DNA of 64,000 nt from Candidatus Peregrinibacteria bacterium (GCA_016186205.1 JACPMA010000017.1:1-64000), one strand, 5' to 3'. Counted from the first letter of the stretch, positions 35,458 to 44,093 are shown. Numbers and translations are program-made. The notes: generated by a model from the sequence alone, not told the origin.

Positions 35458-37860
35458 TTAGCCCCCGCGGATCACAAAGCCGCTGCCCTGCAGCGCGGAG
35501 AAAATGCGTTGTTGTATTTGTTTCATTTCTTCGTCAGTGAGGGTGCGGTCCGGCGACTGGAGTAGCACACGGAATGTGAATGATTTTTTATCAGCGCCCA
35601 AACTTTTATCTTCGAAAATATCAATGAGCGAAACATTGGCGATGAGTTGCTGGTCGGTTTTTCGAATAAGTTCAAGCGCCTCGCGCACGGGCGTAAGTTT
35701 TGGAACAAGTACGGAAATATCGATTTCAATTCCGGGAAAACGTGGCAGAGAATGGTATGCATGCTGTGTTTGGCCGACCGCGACGAGTCGCGAAAAATTG
35801 ATTTCAAAAGCTGCAACGCTGGATTCAATGCCGAAATTCTTGAGTACTTGCGGATGTACTTCGTATATTGTTGCAATTTCTTGGCCTGCGCTTTTAGCCG
35901 CAGCACATTTTGATGGATGAGCATATGGCGGAAGAGTTTGCGCTACATCTATGCGTACTTTCGCGCCGAATTGATCCAAAAAAGCCTGAAGTGCGCCAAG
36001 CGCGTTATAGAAAATTTCTTGAGATTGCTTCGTCGTTTCGCTCCTCGCAATGACACCTGTGATAAATTTTTCTTCGCGCGGAAAATATTCTTTTTCTTTT
36101 ATATACGTCCTGCCGATTTCATACAGCTTAAGATTATCGCGTGAATAAAGCGTTACGGCAGCGGATTTAAGCATATTTGGCAGCAGGCTGATGCGGAGAT
36201 GCGTCTGGTCTTCTGTAAGCGGATTTTCGAGCCGCATATGAAGTTCTTCCGGCAACAGCGCCTTTCTCACTTCCGGCGCGCCATAGAACGAATATAGAGA
36301 AACTTCGGTAAATCCGAGTCCCATTGAAAAAATCTGCCGAGTCCGATGTTTTAAAACGCGTTCCCGATTTTCTATTGGAAGTTTGATCGGAAGCATTGGC
36401 AAAATCGGAGGAATTTTCTCATATCCGTGCATGCGCGCGATTTCCTCAACCAAATCGTCTTCGATGTTAATGTCTTTTGTAGCGCGGAAGCTCGGCACAG
36501 TAATTTTTAAGAATCCCTTTTTTGCTTTACCAACCGCGAATTCAAGCGCTTTAAGATGCGCCGCCATTTCTTTTTCTGAAATATCCACGCCAATTTTTTT
36601 ATTTACTTGAGCTATATTAAGAAGCACGGAAACCGGTTTATATTTTCGTGGATAAACGTCAGTTACCGGCCCGGCGAGTTTTGCAGTCGGGCAAATTTTG
36701 AGAATAAGTTCCACTGCGCGATGAAATGCAATTCCCGTAATTTCCGGATCCAGACTTTTTTCAAATCGCTGCGCCGCGTCTGTGCGCAGCCCGTGCCGCT
36801 GCGCGGTTTTCCGAATCATAATCGGATTCCATGTCGCAACTTCTAAAATAATATCGGTTGTTTTTGGCGTGATTTCGGAGTTGAGCCCGCCCATCACTCC
36901 GGCAATGCCAAGAACTGTATCGCCGTTGGTTACGAGCGCATCTTCTGTGGAAAGTTGGCGTTTTTTGTGGTCGAGGGTCGTGGTAACTTCGCCGGATTTG
37001 GCATATCGAATCACAAAATGGTCGTTTTCAACCACGCGGCGGTCAAATGCATGGAGCGGTTGGCCGAGTTCGAGCATCACATAGTTGGTGATATCTACAA
37101 TATTATTCACCGGCCGCATGCCAACCGCGAGTAAGCGATTTTTGAGCCACTGCGGTGACTCTTCAACTTTTATTCCGAAAACAATCGTCGCCAAAAACCG
37201 CGCTGCAATTTCTTTTTTTGCGATATCCACTTTTGCCTTCGGCCCGCTGCCGGTTAATCTTCCCGGCGTTCGCGCCACGAATGATTTCAATTTTTTACCA
37301 AGGAATGCGGCAAATTCTCGAGCCATACCATAATGCCCCCATAAATCCGGCCGATGAGTGATGGATTTGTTGTCGATTTCAAAAATAACGTCGTTTAACC
37401 CAAGCGCCTCTGCCAAAGGCGTGCCCGGTTTTGTTTTTGGAAAGTAGAGAAGTGAAACGCCCGTTTCTTTCATACCCAATTCTTGTTCAAGGCACAGCAT
37501 TCCTTCAGACCGAACGCCGCGCAAATCTTTTGCTTCAATTTTCAACCCCGTCGGCAGCACTGTTGGCGCAACGGCAATAGGAATGCGGTCCCCGATATGC
37601 ATCGTTACCATTTGGCCAAAAATAAGATTAAGCGGTTCCTTGCGTCCGATGTCCACCTTTGCCACATTGAGCTTGTCAGCATTCGGATGTTTTGAAAATT
37701 TGAGCATTTCGCCAATAACCACGCCTTCGAGCCCGCGCCCTTGATCTTCATATCCTTCCACCTCGCATGTCCGCAGCGTCAATAAATCCGCCAGCATTTT
37801 AGCCGAATACTTTGCCGGAATATCCACAAATTCCTTAATCCAATTGAGAGAGACTTTCAT
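35458..37860 (-). CDS. pheT: Phenylalanyl-tRNA synthetase beta subunit
   Basis: 800 aa, normal length for PheT. Order seen: N-terminal MKVSLNWIKEFVDIPAKYSAKML, tRNA-binding OB domain (VVIGEMLKFSKHPNADKLNVAKVDIG), B3/B4 editing domain (EIDNKSITHRPDLWGHYGMAREFA), B5 domain (IEDDLVEEIARMHGYEKIPP), a catalytic-like core, and a C-terminal anticodon-binding FDX-ACB domain (YHSLPRFPGIEIDISVLVPK). It works with PheS at 39612. The ATG follows a GGCTCGCC direct-repeat element rather than a ribosome site. Confidence 0.96.
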   Translation of the reverse strand: MKVSLNWIKEFVDIPAKYSAKMLADLLTLRTCEVEGYEDQGRGLEGVVIGEMLKFSKHPNADKLNVAKVDIGRKEPLNLIFGQMVTMHIGDRIPIAVAPTVLPTGLKIEAKDLRGVRSEGMLCLEQELGMKETGVSLLYFPKTKPGTPLAEALGLNDVIFEIDNKSITHRPDLWGHYGMAREFAAFLGKKLKSFVARTPGRLTGSGPKAKVDIAKKEIAARFLATIVFGIKVEESPQWLKNRLLAVGMRPVNNIVDITNYVMLELGQPLHAFDRRVVENDHFVIRYAKSGEVTTTLDHKKRQLSTEDALVTNGDTVLGIAGVMGGLNSEITPKTTDIILEVATWNPIMIRKTAQRHGLRTDAAQRFEKSLDPEITGIAFHRAVELILKICPTAKLAGPVTDVYPRKYKPVSVLLNIAQVNKKIGVDISEKEMAAHLKALEFAVGKAKKGFLKITVPSFRATKDINIEDDLVEEIARMHGYEKIPPILPMLPIKLPIENRERVLKHRTRQIFSMGLGFTEVSLYSFYGAPEVRKALLPEELHMRLENPLTEDQTHLRISLLPNMLKSAAVTLYSRDNLKLYEIGRTYIKEKEYFPREEKFITGVIARSETTKQSQEIFYNALGALQAFLDQFGAKVRIDVAQTLPPYAHPSKCAAAKSAGQEIATIYEVHPQVLKNFGIESSVAAFEINFSRLVAVGQTQHAYHSLPRFPGIEIDISVLVPKLTPVREALELIRKTDQQLIANVSLIDIFEDKSLGADKKSFTFRVLLQSPDRTLTDEEMKQIQQRIFSALQGSGFVIRGG

Positions 37861-37898
37861 CCAGGCGAGCCCGCCCGTGGGCGAGCCTTTTTATTAAT
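37861..37898 (-). repeat. GGCTCGCC start-codon-proximal element, pheT copy
   Basis: Minus strand TTAATAAAAAGGCTCGCCC-ACGGGC-GGGCTCGCCTGG directly before the pheT ATG. Two direct GGCTCGCC copies with an inner CGCCC/GGGCG hairpin. Confidence 0.7.
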
Positions 37899-37921
37899 TA
37901 AATGCGGCCAACGGCCGCTCC

Positions 37922-38305
37922 TTATTTCAAGCTTACCAGTTTTAAGCCTTTAATAAAGGAAAAATGTTTTGTATTGAGAGTAAAAAGAGAAAGTTTTTTT
38001 ACGAATGCCGTAGCGGCGATAATAACATCATTTTTATCCCGTATTCGTTTTTTTACATAAAGCGGAGCCAACACGCGCATACCTTCTAAAATCTGGGTAT
38101 CGATGAATATTCGCTTGCCGCTCGCGAGTAATTTTTCTATTTCTATAACTTCGCCTTTCTTAAGGCCGCGTTTTCTAGACAATTCTTTTTCTGTTATCAC
38201 TGAATAATAAAATAGGCCGTTTTTCAAAAAACGGAGCATTTTTTTGCTGCCGCGGAGAGCTTCAATAATAATACATGTATCTACGAGAGGAATTGCTTCT
38301 GCCAT
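37922..38305 (-). CDS. PIN-domain toxin (VapC family)
   Basis: 127 aa. PIN ribonuclease fold with acidic residues in PLVDTCIIIEAL (D9), an E in ITEKELSRKRG, and IRDKNDVIIAATAF (ND near residue 93). These bind Mg2+ for RNA cleavage in VapC toxins. It overlaps the antitoxin gene by 25 bp, the usual antitoxin-first order. The pair sits between pheS and pheT. Confidence 0.88.
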   Translation of the reverse strand: MAEAIPLVDTCIIIEALRGSKKMLRFLKNGLFYYSVITEKELSRKRGLKKGEVIEIEKLLASGKRIFIDTQILEGMRVLAPLYVKKRIRDKNDVIIAATAFVKKLSLFTLNTKHFSFIKGLKLVSLK

Positions 38306-38595
38306 TCTATAACTTCTTTGAGATATTGGTCGAAAGGTTTTTTATTATCTTCCTTGCGGAGCTCTCGAAGAATCTGTCGCCATGTTTTGCCTTTCCACTC
38401 ACGAAAGAGATTTTTTTCTTCATTACGCCGTTTTTTCTCCCCGAATGTATTTTTAAAGTAGACCATGGATACCATAACCACCTCTGGATTTCCACGATTC
38501 ATTATAAAACGGTAGCCATCTTCCTTTACTGCCTCGACTACCTGTTTCGTTTTCTTCTGGAGATCACTCATTTTGACGATAGGAAGATGTTCCAT
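38281..38595 (-). CDS. Phd/YefM-like antitoxin
   Basis: 104 aa. The N-terminal half (LPIVKMSDLQKKTKQVVEAVKEDGYRFIMNRGNPEVVMVSM) has the Phd/YefM pattern for DNA binding; the basic C-terminal half would wrap the toxin. Partner of the PIN toxin by overlap. Probably represses its own promoter in the AT-rich DNA at 38596-38665. Confidence 0.78.
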   Translation of the reverse strand: MEHLPIVKMSDLQKKTKQVVEAVKEDGYRFIMNRGNPEVVMVSMVYFKNTFGEKKRRNEEKNLFREWKGKTWRQILRELRKEDNKKPFDQYLKEVIEWQKQFLS

Positions 38596-38667
38596 AATTA
38601 ATTATGGTTTTAAATATATATCTATTTATAGCATACATCTATGGCTGTATGCAAGTCACACGAAATT

Positions 38668-39606
38668 TTACAGTGCTTTAGCCAATTCTACCGCATCCAT
38701 AACAAGATATTTTCCATGGAGTCCCTTTTCGACAAGTCTGTCTTTAAGTTCCCCAACTTTTTTAAAGTATTCATCTTTCGCATACGGTTTGTTAAGAATA
38801 TGGAATTCTTTATGCCGCATATAGACGCACCCGAAGCAGTTTGTGGCGCTCTGAACGCAGAAACAATATTCGCAATCACGCGATCCGGTTATCCACCAAG
38901 AACTGTTTACGTTATAGCATTCTGACGCGCTCATAAGATTATAACAGAGCTCGCAATTTTGTATGTGCGTGCAATCAACGCAATCGCGCACATCAACCAT
39001 TTCATCATAACAATAAAAACAGTCCTCCGCATTTTCAACATGAAAACACATAAAACAATTCCTCGAGTTTTTTATGTAATCGCCGTTAACATTTTCACAG
39101 CTCATGCTATGTATGGCAGGATGTGGAAACTCCCGCCGCAATCCCCCCATTTTTTTACGAATTTCTCCTTCAGGCATTTCCCCCAATTCACCCAAGCGTT
39201 CTCGATATTCTTCTCGGGAGTATTTTTTATTAAAAATATAAAATTCCTTTTTTCGAAGGCCGACGCAGCCAAAGCAATTGGTGCATCCTTGGCATTCAAA
39301 GCAAAAATTACAATCCGTGCAATTTTTGCAGTCCTGACAAAAATTAGAATTATAACAAGAATCGCAGTGCAAACATTCGTAGCACAGTTCGCAGTGATTT
39401 ATAAACGCTCCGTCCACGCAGTCTTTATTATGGGATGCCGTATCAAGATAGAGGCAAGACTCCAAATAGCTCGAAGAAAAACAGAGGTGGCAGTCCTTGG
39501 AGCGATACAAAAAACTGTTATATGGAGAATTTACACACTCTTGTTGAGGTAAACATAATTTAGGCGTGTATTTAATAAGTTTTGCTAATTCAAGAACAAA
39601 ATCCAT
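38668..39606 (-). CDS. Cysteine-rich repeat protein, about 35 Cys, unknown function
   Basis: 312 aa. Cysteines recur every 3-9 residues in CxxC-type runs such as CELCYECLHCDSC and CQDCKNCTDCNFCFECQGC. Two halves each end in a shared module: NCFGCVGLRKKEFYIFNKKYSREEYRERLGEL and NCFGCVYMRHKEFHILNKPYAKDEYFKKVGEL. The short-period repeats suggest a right-handed beta-helix stabilised by metal or stacked cysteines. No signal peptide, so zinc or Fe-S binding in the cytosol is more likely than disulfides. Lies 5 bp after pheS in the same orientation. Confidence 0.72.
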   Translation of the reverse strand: MDFVLELAKLIKYTPKLCLPQQECVNSPYNSFLYRSKDCHLCFSSSYLESCLYLDTASHNKDCVDGAFINHCELCYECLHCDSCYNSNFCQDCKNCTDCNFCFECQGCTNCFGCVGLRKKEFYIFNKKYSREEYRERLGELGEMPEGEIRKKMGGLRREFPHPAIHSMSCENVNGDYIKNSRNCFMCFHVENAEDCFYCYDEMVDVRDCVDCTHIQNCELCYNLMSASECYNVNSSWWITGSRDCEYCFCVQSATNCFGCVYMRHKEFHILNKPYAKDEYFKKVGELKDRLVEKGLHGKYLVMDAVELAKAL

Positions 39607-39611
39607 AGAAC

Positions 39612-40733
39612 CTAAAACTGCTCTAAAAACCTTAAGTCGCCGCTGGAAAGCAGCCGAATATCATCAATTCCATATCGCATCATCACGAGCCGCGTGAGGC
39701 CGAAACCAAAAGCCCAACCTTGGTATTTTTTTGAATCAATGCCGCCGGCCTTGAGTACATTTGGATGCACCATTCCGGCACCCATGAATTCAAGCCAGCC
39801 TGTATGTTTGCACACGCGGCAGCCGGTTTCATTGCAAAGCAGGCAAGACATGTCGAGCTCCACGCCGGGCTCCACAAAAGGAAAATAGCCCGGTCGAAAT
39901 CTCACGCGTATCCCTTTATTTATAGGCTCGGCCTCACTCGCGCTGGCTGAGCCAGACGTTCGTTCGGCCATCGCGCTCGCGCCGTGCGCTCGCCCAAACA
40001 GCCGAGTTAAAAATTCCCGCATCACGCCTTTTAAATGCGCGAGTGAAATATCCCTATCAACAAGAAGCCCCTCCACTTGGCTGAAAGTGTGTTCGTGACT
40101 CGCGTCCGTGGCTTCGTTGCGAAACACGCGGCCCGGAACAATGATCCGGAGCGGCGCACCGTATTTTTCCATGGTCCGGACTTGTACCGGCGAAGTTTGC
40201 GTGCGCAGCACAAGGCGCCCATGTTTTTTGTCAGGCGTTTGTTTTAAGAAAAAAGTATCCTGCATGTCTCGCGCCGGGTGCCACGACGGTATATTAAGTC
40301 CTTCAAAGTTATAATATTCACTCTCCGCTTCCGGTCCGTCCATAATTGCGAAACCCATGTCGCTGAAAATTTGCTCAACTTCATATTGGACCTGCGACAG
40401 TGGATGAATATGGCCGATGTTATACTTTGCGCCCGGAGCCGTGACATCAACCCACGCATCAGAAAGTTTTTTTTGAATGTCTGCGCTATCAATTTGTTCC
40501 TGTTGCCGCGCAAAAGCTTCTTCAAGCGCTTGTTTGATTTCATTGCACATGCGTCCCATGGCCGGCTTTTCTTCTTTTGGCAGATCCGCAATGCCTTGCA
40601 TCAAAAGCGTCAGCTCGCCTTTGCGGCCAAGATATTTTACTTGAACTTGGTAGAGCGCTTCTGCGGACGCTGCCTTTTCAATTTCCGCCAAAGCCTGCGT
40701 TTTTATCTTTCCTAAGAGCTCTTGCATACGCAA
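39612..40733 (-). CDS. pheS: Phenylalanyl-tRNA synthetase alpha subunit, with GC-rich insertion
   Basis: 373 aa. The N-terminal coiled coil is followed by the class II core: motif 2 (GRVFRNEATDASHEHTFSQVEGL), RFRPGYFPFVEPGVELDM, and motif 3 (GWAFGFGLTRLVMMRYGIDDIR). A four-Cys loop (CLLCNETGCRVC) is present, as in many PheS. Between FLTRLFG and GIRVRF, residues about 248-272 (RAHGASAMAERTSGSASASEAEP) are extra, Ala/Ser-rich, and encoded by a GC-rich GAGCG-type stretch at 39918-39992. The start is 40733, or MQELL two codons later. Confidence 0.95.
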   Translation of the reverse strand: MRMQELLGKIKTQALAEIEKAASAEALYQVQVKYLGRKGELTLLMQGIADLPKEEKPAMGRMCNEIKQALEEAFARQQEQIDSADIQKKLSDAWVDVTAPGAKYNIGHIHPLSQVQYEVEQIFSDMGFAIMDGPEAESEYYNFEGLNIPSWHPARDMQDTFFLKQTPDKKHGRLVLRTQTSPVQVRTMEKYGAPLRIIVPGRVFRNEATDASHEHTFSQVEGLLVDRDISLAHLKGVMREFLTRLFGRAHGASAMAERTSGSASASEAEPINKGIRVRFRPGYFPFVEPGVELDMSCLLCNETGCRVCKHTGWLEFMGAGMVHPNVLKAGGIDSKKYQGWAFGFGLTRLVMMRYGIDDIRLLSSGDLRFLEQF

Positions 40734-40805
40734 GATACTTTACTATAAAGAGATGCCGTGATACAATTCAGACGTGGTCCTTGCTGCCATGAAAGATTAG
40801 CAAGG

Positions 40806-40846
40806 TGGTTGACCGGTGGGGATTAATATAATCCCTTGACCCGCCA
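40806..40846 (-). other. Short 41-nt tRNA-like remnant
   Basis: Minus strand TGGCGGGTCAAGGGATTA...TAATCCCCACCGGTCAACCA. It shares its first 7 nt (TGGCGGG) and last 8 nt (GTCAACCA) with the 71-nt element at 40898-40968, with a GGGATTA/TAATCCC hairpin in place of the cloverleaf centre. Looks like a deletion derivative. Confidence 0.45.
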
Positions 40847-40897
40847 AAAGAGAAGGAACATTAGGTTCCTTTTTCTTTAATTTAAAAATCGCCAATG

Positions 40898-40968
40898 TGG
40901 TTGACGGGAGGAGAATCGAACTCCCCTGCCGAGGTGCTAACCCTCGGTTGTCACCATTGACCCCGCCA
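40898..40968 (-). tRNA. Atypical tRNA or tRNA-like gene, identity undetermined
   Basis: 71 nt including CCA. A 7-bp acceptor TGGCGGG/CCCGTCA (one G-U), a canonical T-arm GGGAG-TTCGATT-CTCCT and discriminator A are clear. The D-arm is a compact hairpin GTCA-ATGG-TGAC without the normal linker and GG loop. The anticodon stem is 6 bp (CCGAGG/CCTCGG) around GTTAGCA. By position the anticodon would be UAG with C at 37, odd for a Leu tRNA without a long variable arm. CGCCAATG/CATTGGCG flank the gene as an outer inverted repeat. It could be a degenerate tRNA. Confidence 0.6.
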
Positions 40969-41001
40969 GCGTCATTGGCGTGGTGGCTATACCATACACT
41001 C

Positions 41002-41023
41002 ATGAAATTTCTATAAACTTTTT
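41002..41023 (-). promoter_or_regulatory. Conserved upstream motif, tRNA-like copy
   Basis: Minus strand AAAAGTTTATAGAAATTTCAT about 35 nt upstream of the tRNA-like gene, followed by TATGGT. Matches the copy at 63817-63837 with one difference. Confidence 0.35.
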
Positions 41024-41129
41024 GTGACACCCAAAATCCACCGTGGCGGATTTAAGCTTTATACAAAACAAAAAAACCTTATTGTAATTTCAGAAAAATT
41101 TTCTATTTCCTCATACGGTTTCTTAACAA

Positions 41130-41186
41130 AAAATCCCCTCTGGCTTCGACAGGCTAGAGCCTGACATAAACCCAAGAGGGGATTTT
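41130..41186 (-). terminator. Rho-independent terminator of the HU gene
   Basis: 12-bp outer stem AAAATCCCCTCT/AGAGGGGATTTT with an inner CAGGCT-AG-AGCCTG hairpin, ending in TTTTTTG on the minus strand, 15 bp after the HU stop. Confidence 0.85.
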
Positions 41187-41200
41187 CTTCTTGTTCAATA

Positions 41201-41476
41201 CTATCTAACAGCGTCCTTGAGAGATTTGCCGGCCTTGAAAGCTGGAAGCTTCATGGCTGGGATTTTGATTCTCTCGCCCGGCTTGCGTGGATTTACACCC
41301 ATGCGTGCCGCTCTTTTGGAAACGCGGAACGTGCCGAAACCTGTGACGGTTACGTTCTCTCCTTTCTTGAGAGATTTGGTAATATTACCGAGTACTGCTT
41401 CGAGAATTTCCGAAGCTTGCCGTTTGGTGACGCCGGTAGCCGTGGCTGCCGCGTTCACGAGATCTTGCTTTGTCAT
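41201..41476 (-). CDS. HU/IHF-family DNA-binding protein
   Basis: 91 aa from ATG 41476: MTKQDLVNAAATATGVTKRQASEILEAVL, TVTGFGTFRVSKRAARMGVNPRKPGERIKIPAMKLPAFKAGKSLKDAV. The family length and the beta-arm signature GFGTFxxxxRxxRxGxNPxTGE (here NPRKPGE) are present. A histone-like dimer that bends DNA. The longer frame in the track (41611) has no homology. Followed by a strong terminator. Confidence 0.96.
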   Translation of the reverse strand: MTKQDLVNAAATATGVTKRQASEILEAVLGNITKSLKKGENVTVTGFGTFRVSKRAARMGVNPRKPGERIKIPAMKLPAFKAGKSLKDAVR

Positions 41477-41769
41477 AAAGCAAAAGGAGTTAAAAAATAA
41501 AATTGTAAAGAAACTAGCACCATTATAGGAAGGTATGTTCGGCTTGCAAGAGGAAAAGAAAAAAGAAAGCAACGGGTAACCGGTAACGAGTAACGGGTAA
41601 TAAAGATGCAATTTGGCGGCTCGGCGAGCATACTTATTTTTTGGCTTACATAAGGCAAAAAACGTCTATTTCCAACAAGCTTTATTTTAGCGACGGTCGC
41701 TTTTTGGCTCTATGAAAGGGAAAATGATTATGATATAATCGAACAATGCATGCAATTCAAAATTTCTTT

Positions 41770-41798
41770 TTGACTTTTAATTTTCGATCTCGTATATA
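41770..41798 (+). promoter_or_regulatory. topA promoter
   Basis: TTGACT, 17-nt spacer, TATATA; leader of about 7 nt to ATG 41812. A further TATAAT lies upstream near 41733. Confidence 0.6.
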
Positions 41799-41811
41799 GT
41801 TGCCTTTGTAT

Positions 41812-44064
41812 ATGGCCGTTGCAAAAAATCTCATAATTGTTGAGTCTCCGGCAAAAGCGAAGACGATTTCGAAGTTCGTCGGCAAAGAATATGTCGTGAA
41901 GGCTTCCATGGGGCATGTGCGCGATTTGCCGAAGTCAAAAACCGGCGTTGACACGGAGCATAATTTTGAGCCGACCTATTTAATTCCGGTTGATAAGAAA
42001 AAAGTAATTAAGGATTTGGATTCGCATATCGGAGAAAAAACCATCGTTTGGATCGCGACTGATGAGGACCGCGAAGGGGAGGCGATCGGCTGGCATTTGC
42101 TTCAAGCTTTGAAGCATCCGGAAGACGACCACGTGAGGCGGATTGTATTTCATGAAATTACGAAACCGGCGATCCTCCACGCGCTTGAAACTCCGCGCAA
42201 ACTCGATCATCACCTTATTGATGCGCAGCAGGCGCGCCGCGTGCTCGACCGCCTCGTCGGCTACGAACTTTCGCCGCTTCTTTGGAAAAAGGTGCGATAC
42301 GGACTTTCTGCCGGGCGCGTTCAGAGCGTGGCCGTGCGTTTGATCGTTGAACGCGAGCGGGAAATCAAGGCTTTTAAAGCCGAAGAATATTGGAGCATTA
42401 CGGCACAGTATAAGCATGATGATAAAGAATTTGATGCGGAACTTAATAAAATCGCCAATAAAAAAGCGAAAATAGACGATAAAGCCGCTGCGGACAAAAT
42501 TTTAAAAGAGCTCGAAGGAGGTGTTCATAAAGTCGCCTCGCTCGAAAAGAAAGAAGTTAAGCGTTATCCGTCGCCTCCATTTACAACTTCCACGCTGCAG
42601 CAAGAGGCCGCGCGCAAACTCGGATTTTCCGTGAAAAAAACCATGGTGCTCGCACAAATCATGTATGAAGGCGTGGATGTGTTCGGCGAAACTGTGGGTA
42701 TTATCACTTATATGAGAACGGATTCCGTGAATTTGGCAGAGACGGCATTGCGTCAAGCGCAGGAAGTTATTTCAAAAGAGTTCGGAAAAGAATTTGGATT
42801 GGCATCGCCGCGATTTTATAAAAGCAAGAAAGGCGCGCAAGAAGCGCACGAGGCGATCCGTCCGACAGATCTCTCGCTTCATCCGCAAGCCTTGAAGCCA
42901 TTTTTGGATAAAGATCAGCATCGGCTCTATGAACTTATTTGGATGAGGACGGTTGCGTGCCAAATGAAAGAGGCGATTTTGGAACAAGTTGGCGCTGATG
43001 TTGCCACGGAAAAATCCGGCCACGCTTTGCCATATATATTTCGCGCCACCGGCCAAACGATTGTATTTCCGGGTTTTATGAAAGCTTATACGGAGGGTAA
43101 AGATAATCCGGAAGAGGAGCTGGAGGAAATGGAAAAAGTTTTGCCAGAGCTTCAAAAAGATGAAGCGCTTAATGTCCAAAAAATCACGCCGGAGCAGCAT
43201 TTCACAAAACCGCCGCCGCGGTATACTGAAGCGAGTCTTGTGAAAAAATTGGAGTCGGAAGGGATTGGCCGGCCAAGCACGTATGCGCCGACCATTTCTA
43301 CTATTGTAGATCGCGGGTATATTAAAAAAGAAAAGAAACAACTTATACCGACCGATACTGCAGAAGTGGTGAACGACGTTTTGGTGGAACATTTTCCGGA
43401 TGTGGTGGATTATAAATTTACCGCGAAAATGGAAGAAGATTTAGATGCGATTGCGGAGGGAAAGCGCGCATGGGTGCCTGTAATTAAAGATTTTTATGAT
43501 CCATTTCATCACGCAATTGAAGTGAAACAAGATACTCTAAAAAAAGAGGATATTGTAAATGAAGAGACGAGCGAGAAGTGCGAAAAGTGCGGACTGCCGA
43601 TGGTGATTAAGCTCGGGCGGTTCGGAAAATTTTTGTCATGCTCCAATTATCCGAAATGCAAAAATGCGAAGCCGCTCCATGCGCCGGAAAAATCACCGGC
43701 GGATATTGAACTCGAGAAAAAATTGGCCGGAAAAAAGTGCGATAAATGCGGAAAGCCGATGGTGATAAAAACCGGCCGTTACGGAAGTTTCTTGGGATGC
43801 AGCGGATATCCGGACTGCAAGGGCATCCAGCCAATCATTCATTTCACTGGCGTGAAATGTTCCGGTTGCGGCGAGGGGCAGCTTATCGAACGGCGCACGC
43901 GAAAAGGCGGCCGTACTTTTTACGGCTGCAATAAATTTCCGAAATGCAAATTCGCCACATGGGACAAGCCGCTCAAAAATTGCGAAACGTGCGGAAAAGG
44001 AGTAGTGGTGACGACGAAAGACGGCGCTGAAAAATGCTTGACGTGCTCCGGAGAAAAAGAGTAG
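41812..44064 (+). CDS. topA: DNA topoisomerase I
   Basis: 750 aa from ATG 41812 (the track uses a TTG at 41800 inside the promoter leader). Type IA enzyme relaxing negative supercoils. It has the TOPRIM part LIIVESPAKAKTISKFVG with DEDREGEAIGWHL, the active-site Tyr in GIITYMRTDSV, and three C-terminal zinc ribbons starting CEKCGLPMVIK, CDKCGKPMVIK and CSGCGEGQLIE, plus a final CETCGKG...CLTCSG. No ribosome site; short leader. Confidence 0.96.
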   Translation: MAVAKNLIIVESPAKAKTISKFVGKEYVVKASMGHVRDLPKSKTGVDTEHNFEPTYLIPVDKKKVIKDLDSHIGEKTIVWIATDEDREGEAIGWHLLQALKHPEDDHVRRIVFHEITKPAILHALETPRKLDHHLIDAQQARRVLDRLVGYELSPLLWKKVRYGLSAGRVQSVAVRLIVEREREIKAFKAEEYWSITAQYKHDDKEFDAELNKIANKKAKIDDKAAADKILKELEGGVHKVASLEKKEVKRYPSPPFTTSTLQQEAARKLGFSVKKTMVLAQIMYEGVDVFGETVGIITYMRTDSVNLAETALRQAQEVISKEFGKEFGLASPRFYKSKKGAQEAHEAIRPTDLSLHPQALKPFLDKDQHRLYELIWMRTVACQMKEAILEQVGADVATEKSGHALPYIFRATGQTIVFPGFMKAYTEGKDNPEEELEEMEKVLPELQKDEALNVQKITPEQHFTKPPPRYTEASLVKKLESEGIGRPSTYAPTISTIVDRGYIKKEKKQLIPTDTAEVVNDVLVEHFPDVVDYKFTAKMEEDLDAIAEGKRAWVPVIKDFYDPFHHAIEVKQDTLKKEDIVNEETSEKCEKCGLPMVIKLGRFGKFLSCSNYPKCKNAKPLHAPEKSPADIELEKKLAGKKCDKCGKPMVIKTGRYGSFLGCSGYPDCKGIQPIIHFTGVKCSGCGEGQLIERRTRKGGRTFYGCNKFPKCKFATWDKPLKNCETCGKGVVVTTKDGAEKCLTCSGEKE

Positions 44065-44093
44065 TTCGCCGCCCAAAATGCCGCAAAATATGG

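Noticed and set aside
40797-40980. Integron attC sites
   Set aside because: The GTTGAC-flanked hairpins look superficially similar, but the RYYYAAC/GTTRRRY core pattern is not met, and a T-arm with CCA explains the structure better.
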